Origin: CAVQCJ01 sp963711005
Lineage (GTDB): Bacteria; Actinomycetota; Actinomycetes; Prado026
DNA length: 64,000 bases
Assembly: GCA_963711005.1 (NCBI GenBank)
Contig: CAVQCJ010000006.1
Location: 496,001 to 560,000 of the forward strand
Direction of reading: 5' to 3'
Part shown: positions 1 through 7,543 of the stretch, piece by piece
Position numbering within the stretch: position 1 is the first letter of the stretch
Layout: every line of letters starts with the position of its first letter
The notes under the pieces: generated by a model
Told to the model about the DNA's origin: nothing
Seen by the model: only the letters and a program-made list of their open reading frames with translations
Databases searched by the model: none
Position numbers and translations under genes: made by a program

Positions 1-215
1 TTGGACAGCGGCTTGCCGTGCGTGTTGATGACCGCGCCGATGAGCGAGAGGCTCACGATGTAGACGAACACCGCGAAGACCAGGTCGATGAGCGACGAGA
101 CAGTCCGGATCGTGGCCGACGGGATCGTCGGGTCGGGCCCGTAGTCGCGCGGACCCGGTGGCTCGTTCGCATCGTCATCGACAGCCGGCGGGTCCTCGTG
201 CTGATCGTCACTCAC
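1..215 (-). CDS. Membrane protein, N-terminal fragment cut by window edge
   Basis: This is the first 71 codons of a gene that runs off the left edge, starting at GTG 215. Residues 1-40 are hydrophilic and rich in Asp, Glu and Pro (VSDDQHEDPPAVDDD at the start). Residues about 42-63 form one hydrophobic segment (LIDLVFAVFVYIVSLSLIG). It therefore looks like a membrane protein with an acidic N-terminal tail, probably cytoplasmic. The visible part does not identify a family. A TAGGTT hexamer 8 nt upstream and no Shine-Dalgarno support this start and suggest a leaderless transcript. Confidence 0.6.
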   Translation of the reverse strand, partial: MSDDQHEDPPAVDDDANEPPGPRDYGPDPTIPSATIRTVSSLIDLVFAVFVYIVSLSLIGAVINTHGKPLS

Positions 216-223
216 GGCGCGCC

Positions 224-229
224 AACCTA
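224..229 (-). promoter_or_regulatory. Putative -10 element (TAGGTT), leaderless
   Basis: TAGGTT on the minus strand lies 8 nt before GTG 215. It fits the TANNNT -10 form seen before many starts here. No -35 is recognisable. Confidence 0.4.
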
Positions 230-233
230 CCCG

Positions 234-1061
234 CTAGTCGTGGTGCGCGCTGGCCGCCGGCCGACTCAGCGCGTAGAAGGCCACCGCCGCGGCCGCGCCC
301 ACGTTCAGCGAGTCCACGCCGGGCGCCATCGGGATCCGGACTCGCAGGTCGGCCGCTGCCTGGGCCCGCGCGGTCAGCCCGTCGCCCTCGGTCCCGAGCA
401 GGACGGCGCACGCCAGGGTCGCCGCCGCCGGCACTTCGGCGAGGTCGACGGCGTCCGCGGCCGGGGTCAGCGCGAGCACGGTCAGTCCCGCGGCCCGCAC
501 CTCGTCCAGGCCGGCCGGCCAGCGGGCGAACCGCGCGTAGGGAAGCGTGAGCACCGCCCCCATCGAGACCTTCACCGCCCGCCGGTACAACGGGTCGGCG
601 CACCGCGGGTCGAGCAGGACGGCCTGCATCCCGAGCGCCGCGGCGGCCCGGAACACCGCCCCGACGTTGGTCGGCTCGACGATGCCCTCCAGCACGACGA
701 CGCGCACGCTGCCGGCGAGCAGCTCCCCCGGCGTCGGCAGGGTGCGCCGGTGCACGGCGGCGAGCGCACCTCTGTGCACGTCGTATCCGGTGACCGACCG
801 CAGCACGACCTCGTCGGCGAGGTACACCGGGACGTCGAGCGGTTCGAGCACGTCTGCCAGGCCGGGGAGCCGGCGTTCCTCGCAGAGCACCGAACGAAGC
901 GGATAGCCCGCATCCACGGCCCTGCGCACGATCCTGCCGCCCTCCGCGATGAACAGCCCGCCGGCCGGCTCGAGCGCGCGGCGCAGCCCGGTGTCGGTCA
1001 GGTCGCGGTAGTCGGCCAGCCGGTCGTCCGCCGGGTCGTGGACGGTGTGCACGGTGGCCAT
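234..1061 (-). CDS. TrmH/SpoU family RNA 2'-O-ribose methyltransferase
   Basis: This is a SAM-dependent methyltransferase of the SPOUT class that should methylate a ribose 2'-OH in tRNA or rRNA. The three SpoU motifs are present in order: motif 1 EPTNVGAVFRAAAALG (about residues 129-144), motif 2 LLGTEGDGLT (about 220-229) and motif 3 IPMAPGVDSLNVGAAAA (about 243-259), which together build the knotted SAM site. The N-terminal 100 residues resemble the L30e-like substrate-binding domain of this family. The length, 275 aa, is normal. ATG 1061 is preferred over the in-frame ATG at 1070, because a CAGGAT hexamer at 1069-1074 sits 7 nt before 1061 and overlaps the 1070 codon. The exact RNA target cannot be read from sequence. 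Confidence 0.88.
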   Translation of the reverse strand: MATVHTVHDPADDRLADYRDLTDTGLRRALEPAGGLFIAEGGRIVRRAVDAGYPLRSVLCEERRLPGLADVLEPLDVPVYLADEVVLRSVTGYDVHRGALAAVHRRTLPTPGELLAGSVRVVVLEGIVEPTNVGAVFRAAAALGMQAVLLDPRCADPLYRRAVKVSMGAVLTLPYARFARWPAGLDEVRAAGLTVLALTPAADAVDLAEVPAAATLACAVLLGTEGDGLTARAQAAADLRVRIPMAPGVDSLNVGAAAAVAFYALSRPAASAHHD

Positions 1062-1068
1062 GGCCGCC

Positions 1069-1074
1069 ATCCTG
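1069..1074 (-). promoter_or_regulatory. Putative -10 element (CAGGAT), leaderless
   Basis: Minus-strand CAGGAT lies 7 nt before ATG 1061 of the TrmH-family gene. It lies almost back to back with the plus-strand element at 1079-1084, so the two divergent genes appear to share a very compact promoter region. Confidence 0.4.
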
Positions 1075-1078
1075 CCGT

Positions 1079-1084
1079 CAGACT
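1079..1084 (+). promoter_or_regulatory. Putative -10 element (CAGACT), leaderless
   Basis: CAGACT lies 6 nt before GTG 1091 with no Shine-Dalgarno between them, the same arrangement as at many other starts in the window. Confidence 0.4.
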
Positions 1085-1090
1085 GCCGCC

Positions 1091-1855
1091 GTGCCCCGTG
1101 ACCTCACCGATGTCGTGGCCGACATGGACGCCGTCCTGGAGGAGCTGCCCGACGGCGACCCGCTCCGTGCCTTCGTGGCCACCTACCGCCGGACGACCCT
1201 GGCCGTCGGCGAGCGGATCGCCGCCAAGGCCTTCGTCGACCCCGAGTGGGTCGAGCGCTGGGACGTCGCGTTCGCCGACCTGTACCTGGCGGCCTTGCGC
1301 GAGCACCTCGCCGGCCGGCCGGTGCCCGGTCCGTGGGGGGTCGCGTTCGAGTACGCCCGGGCCGACCCGGGCCAGCCGCTCCTGCGGCACCTTCTGCTGG
1401 GCATGAACGCGCACATCAACTACGACCTTCCGCAGGCCCTGCTCGCCGTGATCACCGACGCGGAGTTCGACGACCCGCAGGTACGCGCAGAGCGCGGCGA
1501 GGACCACCGCCGGGTCGACGACATCCTGTCGTCGCGGGTCGCGGCGGAGGACGCCGAGCTGGACAAGGCCGGGGCCGTCCGCTCGCTCAAGGACCGGCTG
1601 CTCCAGCCGGCCAACCGGGCCGCATCGAAGCGGTTCCTGCGCGAGTCCCGGCGCAAGGTCTGGGCCAACTCGGTGGCCCTGTCGGCAGCCCGGCGCAAGG
1701 GAACGGTGGCCTACGGCGCCGAGCTGCGCTCGCTCGAGTCGCTCTCGGAGGCCAAGGTGTCCGAGCTGGTCCGGCCCGGTCCGGTGCTGCTGCGGCTGGG
1801 CCTGCGTGGGTTCGGCGTCCTGCTGCCGGGGGCGACCCTGGTCAAGGTGGACTGA
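1091..1855 (+). CDS. DUF5995 family protein
   Basis: This 254-residue protein has the hallmarks of the actinobacterial DUF5995 family, whose function is unknown to me. Residues about 20-120 hold the core with FVDPEWVERWDVAFADLYLA, PLLRHLLLGMNAHINYDLPQ and nearby acidic residues. The GMNAHINYDL segment is the most characteristic part, and its His/Asp/Asn content could bind a metal, but that is inference. The protein is mostly helical, with no signal peptide and no membrane segment. It is transcribed divergently from the RNA methyltransferase. The GTG start at 1091 is supported by the -10-like hexamer 6 nt upstream. Confidence 0.75.
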   Translation: MPRDLTDVVADMDAVLEELPDGDPLRAFVATYRRTTLAVGERIAAKAFVDPEWVERWDVAFADLYLAALREHLAGRPVPGPWGVAFEYARADPGQPLLRHLLLGMNAHINYDLPQALLAVITDAEFDDPQVRAERGEDHRRVDDILSSRVAAEDAELDKAGAVRSLKDRLLQPANRAASKRFLRESRRKVWANSVALSAARRKGTVAYGAELRSLESLSEAKVSELVRPGPVLLRLGLRGFGVLLPGATLVKVD

Positions 1856-1899
1856 GCCCTCCGGTCAAGCGAGGCCGACGCGGAGCCGACACCTGCAGG

Positions 1900-3012
1900 G
1901 TGAGGCGGCCCTCCCGCAAGCGCCCACGGCTGCTCGCCCGGTTGCGCCCGGCGGTGCTCGCCGTCGTCTGCGCGCTGACCTTCGCCGGGCTCGAGGCCGG
2001 TGCGCTCCCGGCCTCCGCCGAGACCGCGGACCAGGCCAAGGCCGCGGCACAGCGGGCCCAGGCCGAGGTGAACCGGCTGGTCCCCCAGGTGCGCGCCGCT
2101 CTGACCGCGTACCAGGTAGCCCTGCAGCGACTCGGGCGGGACGTGACCAGCGGGGTCAGCGCCGACCAGATGGCCCAGGAGGCTCAGCAGGCCGCCGACG
2201 CCGCCCAGCTCGCCCAGGAGCAGCGGGTGCGGGCGCTGTACATGTCCGGCGGCCAGGCAGGTCTGATGGGCAGTCTGCTCGAAAGCACCGGGCCCAGCGA
2301 CCTCTTCGAGCGGCTCGGCAACCTTGACCGGGTGCTGGCCGCGAAGACCACCCAGGTGCAGTGGGCGGAGGAGGCCGCGAACGTGGCCCGGCAGGACGCC
2401 GACCTGGGGCTGGCCCAGGCCGACGCGACCGGTCTGACGGCCGGCGACGTCGAGGCCAGGTACGAGTCGCTGCTGGGTCTGCTCGGCGCGGCGCAGGCCC
2501 GGCTGGACCAGCTGTCGTCCCGGGCGAAGACGCTGGCGACCGCGGAGGCGGCGCAACGCGAGCTCCAGGCGCTCGCCGCTGCTGCCGCTGCTGCCGGGAC
2601 CGCCGCGGCCGGATCGGCGCACGGGCACGGCATCCCACCGGCGTACCTGCTGCTCTACCGCGCCGCCGCGACGACCTGTCACGGGATGGACTGGCACGTG
2701 CTGGCGGCCATCGGGCAGGTCGAGTCCGGGCACGGGCACAACGTGGGGCCCTCGTCCAGCGGGGCCGAGGGCCCGATGCAGTTCATGCCGGCGACGTTCG
2801 CGGGCTACGCGGTCGACGGCAACGGCGACGGGGTGCTCGACATCTGGAACCCGGCCGACTCGATCTACACGGCGGCCCGCTACCTGTGCGCGAACGGCGC
2901 GGGATCGGCGACCAAGCTGTACACCGCGATCTGGCACTACAACCACGCCGACTGGTACGTCCAGATGGTCCTGCAGGTCGCGGCCGACCTGCGCGTCAAG
3001 TACCCGATCTGA
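1900..3012 (+). CDS. Secreted lytic transglycosylase-like protein with N-terminal coiled coil
   Basis: This is a predicted exported cell-wall hydrolase of 370 aa. Residues 1-40 are a signal peptide: an Arg-rich start, hydrophobic core LAVVCALTFAGL, and a likely cleavage after ASA at 40. Residues about 41-235 are Ala/Gln-rich helix (DQAKAAAQRAQAEVNRL) expected to form a coiled coil, as in NlpC- or FtsX-partner proteins. Residues about 245-370 are a transglycosylase (SLT/MltB-type) domain with AIGQVESGHGHN, where the Glu is the likely catalytic acid, then GPMQFMPATFAGYAVDG and WHYNHADWYV. The DGNGDGVLD loop looks like a Ca-binding EF-hand loop and is common in this family. GTG 1900 was chosen because it begins directly before the signal peptide. 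The upstream reading frame overlaps the previous gene and is not coding. Confidence 0.85.
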   Translation: MRRPSRKRPRLLARLRPAVLAVVCALTFAGLEAGALPASAETADQAKAAAQRAQAEVNRLVPQVRAALTAYQVALQRLGRDVTSGVSADQMAQEAQQAADAAQLAQEQRVRALYMSGGQAGLMGSLLESTGPSDLFERLGNLDRVLAAKTTQVQWAEEAANVARQDADLGLAQADATGLTAGDVEARYESLLGLLGAAQARLDQLSSRAKTLATAEAAQRELQALAAAAAAAGTAAAGSAHGHGIPPAYLLLYRAAATTCHGMDWHVLAAIGQVESGHGHNVGPSSSGAEGPMQFMPATFAGYAVDGNGDGVLDIWNPADSIYTAARYLCANGAGSATKLYTAIWHYNHADWYVQMVLQVAADLRVKYPI

Positions 3013-3029
3013 GCCCGCGCAGCTCGTGC

Positions 3030-3035
3030 CACCAT
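3030..3035 (+). promoter_or_regulatory. Putative -10 element (CACCAT), leaderless
   Basis: CACCAT lies 6 nt before ATG 3042 with no Shine-Dalgarno. It has the same form and spacing as the element at 19660-19665. Confidence 0.35.
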
Positions 3036-3041
3036 GAGGCC

Positions 3042-3956
3042 ATGCGTGACCAGGTGGCACTGAGCATCGGTGACGAGGACCGGGATCTGGTCGATCTGCT
3101 GGACCGCGAGATCTACGCGTTCAACGTCGAGACGACCGGTCTGGACGACGGGCGGATGCTGACGATCCGCGCGGTCGACACCGAAGGCCGACTGGTCGCC
3201 GGGCTCTCCGGCTGGACGTGGGGCGGGTGCGCCTACGTCGACGTGCTCTGGGTGAGCGCGGAGCACCGCCGGCAGGGGTTGGGGACCCGGCTCATGGAAG
3301 CCGCGGAGCAGGAGGCGGCGGCGCGTGGCTGCACCGTGATCGTGCTGTCGACGCACACGTTCCAGGCGCCCGCCTTCTACCACGCCCGCGGCTATGTCGA
3401 GACGGGCCGCACCCCCGACTATCCCGTGGGCCACGGCCAGATCCACCTGTCCCGGTCCCTGACCGGCGACACCGGGGAGCAGCCCCAGCAGCCGTTCGAG
3501 CTTGCGACCATCCCGGCCTCCGCGGGTGCGATGGTCCGGGACCGCAGTGGCCGGCTGCTCATCCTGAAGCCGACCTACAAGGCCGGTTGGACGATCCCCG
3601 GTGGGGTGGTCGAGGCCGACGGCGAGACCCCCTGGGAGGCCTGCCGCCGCGAAACTCGAGAGGAGTGCGGCCTCGACGTCACCGTCGGGCGACTGGCCTG
3701 CGTGGATTTCCTGCGGCCGCGGCCGGGGCGTCCTGGCGGGATGCGGTTCCTGTTCGACTGCGGTGTGCTCGACGACGCCGTGCTGGCCGCAGTGTCGATC
3801 CAGCCCGAGGAGATCAGCGAGTACCGGCTGGTGCCCCTGCCGGAAGCGCTGTCCCTGCTCAGCGGTCCCGTGCGACGCCGAGTCCGGGCCGCCGGCAAGT
3901 CGAGCCGGGTGCGCTACCTCGAGGATGGCCGACCAGTGCCCGGGGTCGGCCCCTGA
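3042..3956 (+). CDS. Fused GNAT acetyltransferase and Nudix hydrolase
   Basis: This is a 304-residue two-domain enzyme. Residues about 5-145 are a GNAT N-acetyltransferase: YVDVLWVSAEHRRQGLGTRL is the acetyl-CoA loop (Q/RxxGxG/A), followed by FYHARGYVETGR near the domain end. Residues about 155-300 are a Nudix domain: TIPGGVVEADGETPWEACRR then ETREECGLDV forms the Nudix box that coordinates Mg and hydrolyses a nucleoside-diphosphate-linked substrate. The spacing between the first Gly and the Glu is six residues rather than the usual five. Stand-alone members of both families are common. The fusion suggests an acyl or amino group on a nucleotide-linked compound as shared chemistry, but no substrate can be inferred. 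The N-terminal GNAT resembles those acting on small molecules. Confidence 0.85.
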   Translation: MRDQVALSIGDEDRDLVDLLDREIYAFNVETTGLDDGRMLTIRAVDTEGRLVAGLSGWTWGGCAYVDVLWVSAEHRRQGLGTRLMEAAEQEAAARGCTVIVLSTHTFQAPAFYHARGYVETGRTPDYPVGHGQIHLSRSLTGDTGEQPQQPFELATIPASAGAMVRDRSGRLLILKPTYKAGWTIPGGVVEADGETPWEACRRETREECGLDVTVGRLACVDFLRPRPGRPGGMRFLFDCGVLDDAVLAAVSIQPEEISEYRLVPLPEALSLLSGPVRRRVRAAGKSSRVRYLEDGRPVPGVGP

Positions 3957-4020
3957 GAACCGCCGCGGCCCGTTCGCAGGCCTACGGTGGAGGTGAGTCA
4001 CCAGTCAGCGGAGGTCAGCC

Positions 4021-4227
4021 ATGTCGAAACACCTCGTGTACGGCGGCCAGCAGTTCCAGCTCAGGGACGACGAGGACGTCGACACTCTCGCGAGTCGCTT
4101 CACCGACTCCGCCGGCGGCTCTGCGTGGGTGAGCTTCGAGGACCACGCAGGCGACCACCACCTCGCGCTGCGTCACTCGCCCTTCCCGATCGTGCTCAGC
4201 CAGGCGCCGCAGGACGACCCTCGGTGA
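4021..4227 (+). CDS. Small hypothetical protein, 68 aa
   Basis: A short soluble protein with no recognised domain. It begins MSKHLVYGGQQFQLRDDEDV and ends in LSQAPQDDPR. The centre reads GGSAWVSFEDHAGDHHLALR, so it probably forms a small beta-rich fold. GCGGAGGTCAGCC immediately upstream is a good Shine-Dalgarno for ATG 4021, and a TACGGT hexamer near 3983 could be its -10. Codon use looks like its neighbours. It stands alone between the GNAT-Nudix gene and the convergent SPFH operon. No function is offered. Confidence 0.6.
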   Translation: MSKHLVYGGQQFQLRDDEDVDTLASRFTDSAGGSAWVSFEDHAGDHHLALRHSPFPIVLSQAPQDDPR

Positions 4228-4266
4228 CCTGCGTCTGTCCCGCGGCTCGTTGGTCGCCGGGCTGAG

Positions 4267-4467
4267 CTAGTCGCTGCCGGTGCGCGGCCGGCCGCGTCTG
4301 GGCAGCGGTGCTGCCTGCTGGGGCATCCGCCCCGCCTCGGTGAGCGCGCGGCGCAGCAGCATCTCGACGTGAGCGTTGGCACTGCGGAACTCGTCGCCGG
4401 CCCAGCGGACCAGCGCATCGTGGACCGCAGGATCGAGCCGGAGCAGGACCTGCCGACGTTCGCTCAC
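4267..4467 (-). CDS. Ribbon-helix-helix (Arc/CopG-like) small protein
   Basis: This 66-residue protein has a short N-terminal beta strand, VSERRQVLLRLD, followed by two helices, PAVHDALVRWAGDEF and ANAHVEMLLRRALTEAG, which is the layout of Arc/MetJ-type DNA-binding proteins. The tail is basic (RRGRPRTGSD). Its GTG start (4465-4467) overlaps the TGA of the SPFH gene by four bases (GTGA), so the two are translationally coupled. In other actinobacteria a gene like this commonly follows an SPFH gene. It is the best candidate to bind the inverted repeat at 5388-5416 and autoregulate the operon; that link is inference. Confidence 0.7.
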   Translation of the reverse strand: MSERRQVLLRLDPAVHDALVRWAGDEFRSANAHVEMLLRRALTEAGRMPQQAAPLPRRGRPRTGSD

Positions 4468-5369
4468 GTATACAGGGAACCGACGTTGACGACCGGCGAG
4501 GGCGGCTGGTCCCCGCACAGCACCACCATCAGGTTGCTCACCATGGCAGCGGTACGTTCCTCGTCGAGGGAGATCACCCCGTTCTCGGTGAGCCGGTTGA
4601 GTGCCATCTCGACCATCCCGACCGCCCCTTCCACGATCCGCGACCGGGCCGCGACCACGGCGTTGGCCTGCTGGCGGCGCAGCATCGCCTGCGCGATCTC
4701 CTGTGCGTACGCCAGGTGGGAGATCCGGACGTCCACGATCTCGACGCCGGCGATCGCGACCTTGTCCGCGACCTCGCCGGCCAGCTGCCCGGCCACGACG
4801 TCGGTGGAGCCGCGCAGCGAGGTCCCGGCGTCGGTCGTGTCGTCGTAGGGGTGGCTGGTCGCGACGTGGCGCAACGCCGACTCGGCCTGCACCGTCACGA
4901 AGTTCAGGTAGTTCTCCACCGCGTACGTCGACTTCGCAGTGTCGGCGACCTGCCACACGACGATCGCGGCGATCTCCACCGGGTTGCCGTCGGCGTCGTT
5001 GACCTTGAGGCGGTTGGTCTCGAAGTTACGTACCCGGACGCTGACACCGCGGCGCACCGTCAACGGCAGAACCCACCAGAACCCGGGGCGGCGCACCGTC
5101 CCGATGTAACGGCCGAAGAACTGGATCACCGAGGTCTGTCCCGGCGTCACGATCACCAACGAGGCGATGACCAGGCAGAAGAGGACGATCGGCACCCAAA
5201 GCCAGCCGCTGCTGCGCTGGGCGGCCACCACGCCCCACCAGACGCAGCCGGCGAGCACCACCACCCCGAACCAGCCGCTCACGGCGGCGGCGGGTCGCTG
5301 GGTGATGTCGACCTGGCCCTGCTGCTGCCCCCCGGGTTCGGTCGTGCGCTCTGACTCGGTGGTGGCCAT
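4464..5369 (-). CDS. SPFH/Band 7 domain membrane protein
   Basis: A 301-residue prohibitin/stomatin-like scaffold protein. Residues 1-30 are polar. Two hydrophobic segments follow at about 31-50 (GWFGVVVLAGCVWWGVV) and 57-76 (WVPIVLFCLVIASLVIV). The SPFH domain spans about 77-250 (TPGQTSVIQFFGRYIGTV, then VRVRNFETNRLKVNDADGNP and VEIVDVRISHLAYAQEIAQA). Such proteins assemble into membrane microdomain scaffolds. A helical tail carries LRRQQANAVVAARSRIVEGA. The start at ATG 5369 has a strong Shine-Dalgarno (GAGGGAG). A 29-bp inverted repeat lies directly upstream. It heads a two-gene unit with the ribbon-helix-helix gene. It is distinct from the NfeD-linked SPFH protein at 6590-7537. Confidence 0.88.
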   Translation of the reverse strand: MATTESERTTEPGGQQQGQVDITQRPAAAVSGWFGVVVLAGCVWWGVVAAQRSSGWLWVPIVLFCLVIASLVIVTPGQTSVIQFFGRYIGTVRRPGFWWVLPLTVRRGVSVRVRNFETNRLKVNDADGNPVEIAAIVVWQVADTAKSTYAVENYLNFVTVQAESALRHVATSHPYDDTTDAGTSLRGSTDVVAGQLAGEVADKVAIAGVEIVDVRISHLAYAQEIAQAMLRRQQANAVVAARSRIVEGAVGMVEMALNRLTENGVISLDEERTAAMVSNLMVVLCGDQPPSPVVNVGSLYT

Positions 5370-5387
5370 GGCGTGCTCCCTCGCAGG

Positions 5388-5416
5388 GAAAGTGATATCG
5401 CATAGATATCACTTTC
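5388..5416. promoter_or_regulatory. Perfect 12-bp inverted repeat operator upstream of the SPFH gene
   Basis: GAAAGTGATATC (5388-5399), a five-base spacer GCATA, and GATATCACTTTC (5405-5416) form an exact dyad. It is strikingly AT-rich for this DNA and lies 18 bp upstream of ATG 5369, immediately behind the ribosome-binding site. The position fits a repressor operator overlapping the transcription start. The binding protein is not known; the operon's own ribbon-helix-helix product is a candidate. Confidence 0.75.
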
Positions 5417-5627
5417 TTCGCCGGTCCGCCAGCCCTCCGCCTTCCTCCCGAAGCTGGATGGAGGAGTCGGGGCATCGGGCGACGGCGGACGATGGGCTGA
5501 ACTCGCCGTAGGAGGAGTACCAGCGCACCCAAGTGATCCTCCAGGGCGGCCACCGCGAGTAACCGGGCCCTTGGCCTCTACCCGTCCGCTCCGCGTCGAG
5601 GGAACGTGGACGGTGGAGGTGAAGAGG
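5417..5627. other. Intergenic stretch without recognisable gene
   Basis: No convincing coding frame is present on either strand. It holds the region upstream of two divergent genes: the SPFH operon to the left and the DUF4177 gene to the right. Several long frames cross it, but they encode low-complexity Arg/Gly/Pro peptides and are shadows. Confidence 0.5.
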
Positions 5628-5882
5628 ATGAACGCACAGATGGTCAAAGCCTTCGAGTACAAGTTCGTTCGTCTCGGGGAGTACCGGTTCTCGGCGTTTC
5701 TCGGCCCTCAGGACGAGGCTCGGAACACCTACCAGGACGTGGTGCGTGAGCACGCACGCGAGGGCTGGCGGCTCGTGCAGATCTTCGCGCCGGGTGTCGC
5801 TGCGTTCGGTGCCGCCAGGTACTACGAGTTGATCTTCGAACGCGAGACGCATGAGGATGCCACCGCCGGACAGGTCGCCTGA
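5628..5882 (+). CDS. DUF4177 domain protein, 84 aa
   Basis: A small protein of the DUF4177 family. It carries the typical opening FEYKFVRLGEY, the central EHAREGWRLVQIFAPG with the conserved EGW, and the closing strand RYYELIFERE. The fold is a small alpha/beta domain, and the role is unknown. ATG 5628 is chosen over the upstream in-frame start at 5571 because GGAGGTGAAGAGG directly precedes it and the domain begins at residue 6. It is divergent from the SPFH operon and convergent with the HD-domain gene, with about 95 bp of apparently empty DNA in between. Confidence 0.75.
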   Translation: MNAQMVKAFEYKFVRLGEYRFSAFLGPQDEARNTYQDVVREHAREGWRLVQIFAPGVAAFGAARYYELIFERETHEDATAGQVA

Positions 5883-5977
5883 ACAGGGCGCAGCCATCGC
5901 GGACGCGCAGCGACGTACCGATAGGGCCTCGAGCGACGAGTAACCCCCCGACTCGCCGCCGCGGACGTGCACCGGTC

Positions 5978-6583
5978 TCAGGCGCCTGGCCGGTCGAGGA
6001 CGTTCGACGTGATCCGGGTGCCGATCCCGTTGGTGAGCGCGGAGGCGGGCGAGCTCGTCGGCTTGCGCTTCGCCTGCTCGGTGAAGCAGGCGAGGAACTC
6101 GGCTGCGAGGTCGAGCCGTGGATGTGCGGTCAGCACCTCGGCCCGGAGCTCCGCCGGCCACCAGTCGGCGTTGCGACCGGAGATGTCCAGGCCGGTACCC
6201 ACCTCGAGCAGGTAGCCCTCCGGGTCCAGCTCGGCGTCCACGCTGTCCCACATGTGCCGCACGATGACCTCGGCGACTCGGACCCGACGTCCCAGCGGCC
6301 AGCCCGCGCCGGCCGCGAACATCCAGGCGACGTGGCCGCCGCCCTGCTCGAAGGACAGCGACGCGCTGTCGAACTCCGCGACGAGCCCGATGTCGTGCAG
6401 CATCGCGGCGACGAACAGCAGCTCGGCATCGAAGGCCAGCGCGCGCTCCACACCGATCGCGGCCGCCCACAGGTACGACCGGTGGTTGTGCTGCATCAGC
6501 GCCGGGGAGCAGTACGTGCGCGCCGCCTCGACGGCCCGCGCCGCGACCGCGGTGTCGGGTGCGGGGATGTCGGCCAGTCGCAT
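5978..6583 (-). CDS. HD domain phosphohydrolase-like protein
   Basis: A 201-residue HD-superfamily protein. His34 in HNHRSYLW, the HD doublet at 63-64 (AAMLHDIGLV), His84 (GGGHVAW) and His110 (VIVRHMWDS) supply the expected metal ligands, so the site looks intact. The arrangement is close to cyanamide hydratase-like/uncharacterised HD proteins rather than to nucleotide cyclase or RelA families. The C-terminal 40 residues are unconserved and Ser/Thr-rich. It follows the stomatin gene by 6 bp and is probably the last gene of an nfeD-stomatin-HD operon. The substrate is unknown. Confidence 0.8.
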   Translation of the reverse strand: MRLADIPAPDTAVAARAVEAARTYCSPALMQHNHRSYLWAAAIGVERALAFDAELLFVAAMLHDIGLVAEFDSASLSFEQGGGHVAWMFAAGAGWPLGRRVRVAEVIVRHMWDSVDAELDPEGYLLEVGTGLDISGRNADWWPAELRAEVLTAHPRLDLAAEFLACFTEQAKRKPTSSPASALTNGIGTRITSNVLDRPGA

Positions 6584-6589
6584 CGAGCG

Positions 6590-7537
6590 TTACGTCGCGG
6601 CCGGCGGCGCCGGCGGTGCGGCCGGCGGCGGCGCGACGGGCGACGCAGGCGCGCTGTCCGACCGGCCGCTGAAGGCGGTCGACAGCATGGCCATCGCGGA
6701 CGAGAGCTCGGCGGGAACGACCCAGACCTTGTTGGCCGCGCCGGCCGCGATCGCCGGCAGCGACTGCACGTACTGCCAGGCCAGCACCTTGGGGTCGGCG
6801 TCGGCTTCGTGCACGGCCTGGAAGACGCGACGGATGGCCTGCGACTCGCCGTCGGCGCGCAGCACAGCGGCCTGGGCGTCACCCTCGGCCTTGAGGATCG
6901 CGGCCTGCTTCTCGCCCTCGGCGGTGAGGATCTGCGACTGCTTGAAGCCCTCGGCGTTGAGGATGGCGGCGCGCTTGTCCCGCTCGGCGCGCATCTGCTT
7001 CTCCATCGAGTCCTTGATGGAGACCGGCGGGTCGATGGCCTTCAGCTCGACCCGGTTGACCCGGACGCCCCACTTGCCGGTGGCCTCGTCGAGCACGCCG
7101 CGCAGCTGCTGGTTGATGTCTTCGCGCGAGGTCAGCGCCTGCTCGAGGTCCATGCCGCCGACGACGTTGCGCAGGGTGGTGACGGTGAGCTGCTCGATGC
7201 CTTGGATGTAGTTGGCGATCTCGTACGTCGCGGACTTCGCGTCGGTGACCTGGAAGTAGATGACGGAGTCGATGTTGACGACGAGGTTGTCCTCGGTGAT
7301 CACCGGCTGCGGCGGGAAGCTGACGACCTGCTCACGCAGGTCGATCAGTGGCCGCAGCTTGTCGACGAACGGCACCAGCAACGAAAGGCCGGCCTGCAGC
7401 GTGCGGTGGTACCGGCCCAGCCGCTCGACGACGCCCGCGCGCGCCTGCGGCACGATGCGCACGGTGCGCGCGAGCGTGACCAGGACGAGCAGCAGGATGA
7501 CGGCGACGATGATGAGCGACACTTCGGTCGACGACAC
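6590..7537 (-). CDS. Stomatin-like SPFH protein (paraslipin/QmcA type)
   Basis: A 315-residue membrane-anchored SPFH protein. Residues 7-23 are a single N-terminal membrane segment (LIIVAVILLLVLVTLA). The SPFH domain follows (RIVPQARAGVVERLGRYHRT, then LREQVVSFPPQPVITEDN and VNRVELKAIDPPVSIKDSM). From about 195 to 240 a coiled coil is built of near-repeats of AEGEKQAAILKAEGDAQAAV. The tail is Pro/Ala-rich and disordered. Its partner NfeD is encoded 6 bp upstream; the pair is a conserved bacterial operon thought to act in membrane quality control and fluidity. The ATG/GTG ambiguity at the start is small because the membrane segment begins at residue 7. Confidence 0.92.
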   Translation of the reverse strand: MSSTEVSLIIVAVILLLVLVTLARTVRIVPQARAGVVERLGRYHRTLQAGLSLLVPFVDKLRPLIDLREQVVSFPPQPVITEDNLVVNIDSVIYFQVTDAKSATYEIANYIQGIEQLTVTTLRNVVGGMDLEQALTSREDINQQLRGVLDEATGKWGVRVNRVELKAIDPPVSIKDSMEKQMRAERDKRAAILNAEGFKQSQILTAEGEKQAAILKAEGDAQAAVLRADGESQAIRRVFQAVHEADADPKVLAWQYVQSLPAIAAGAANKVWVVPAELSSAMAMLSTAFSGRSDSAPASPVAPPPAAPPAPPAAT

Positions 7538-7543
7538 GGATGA

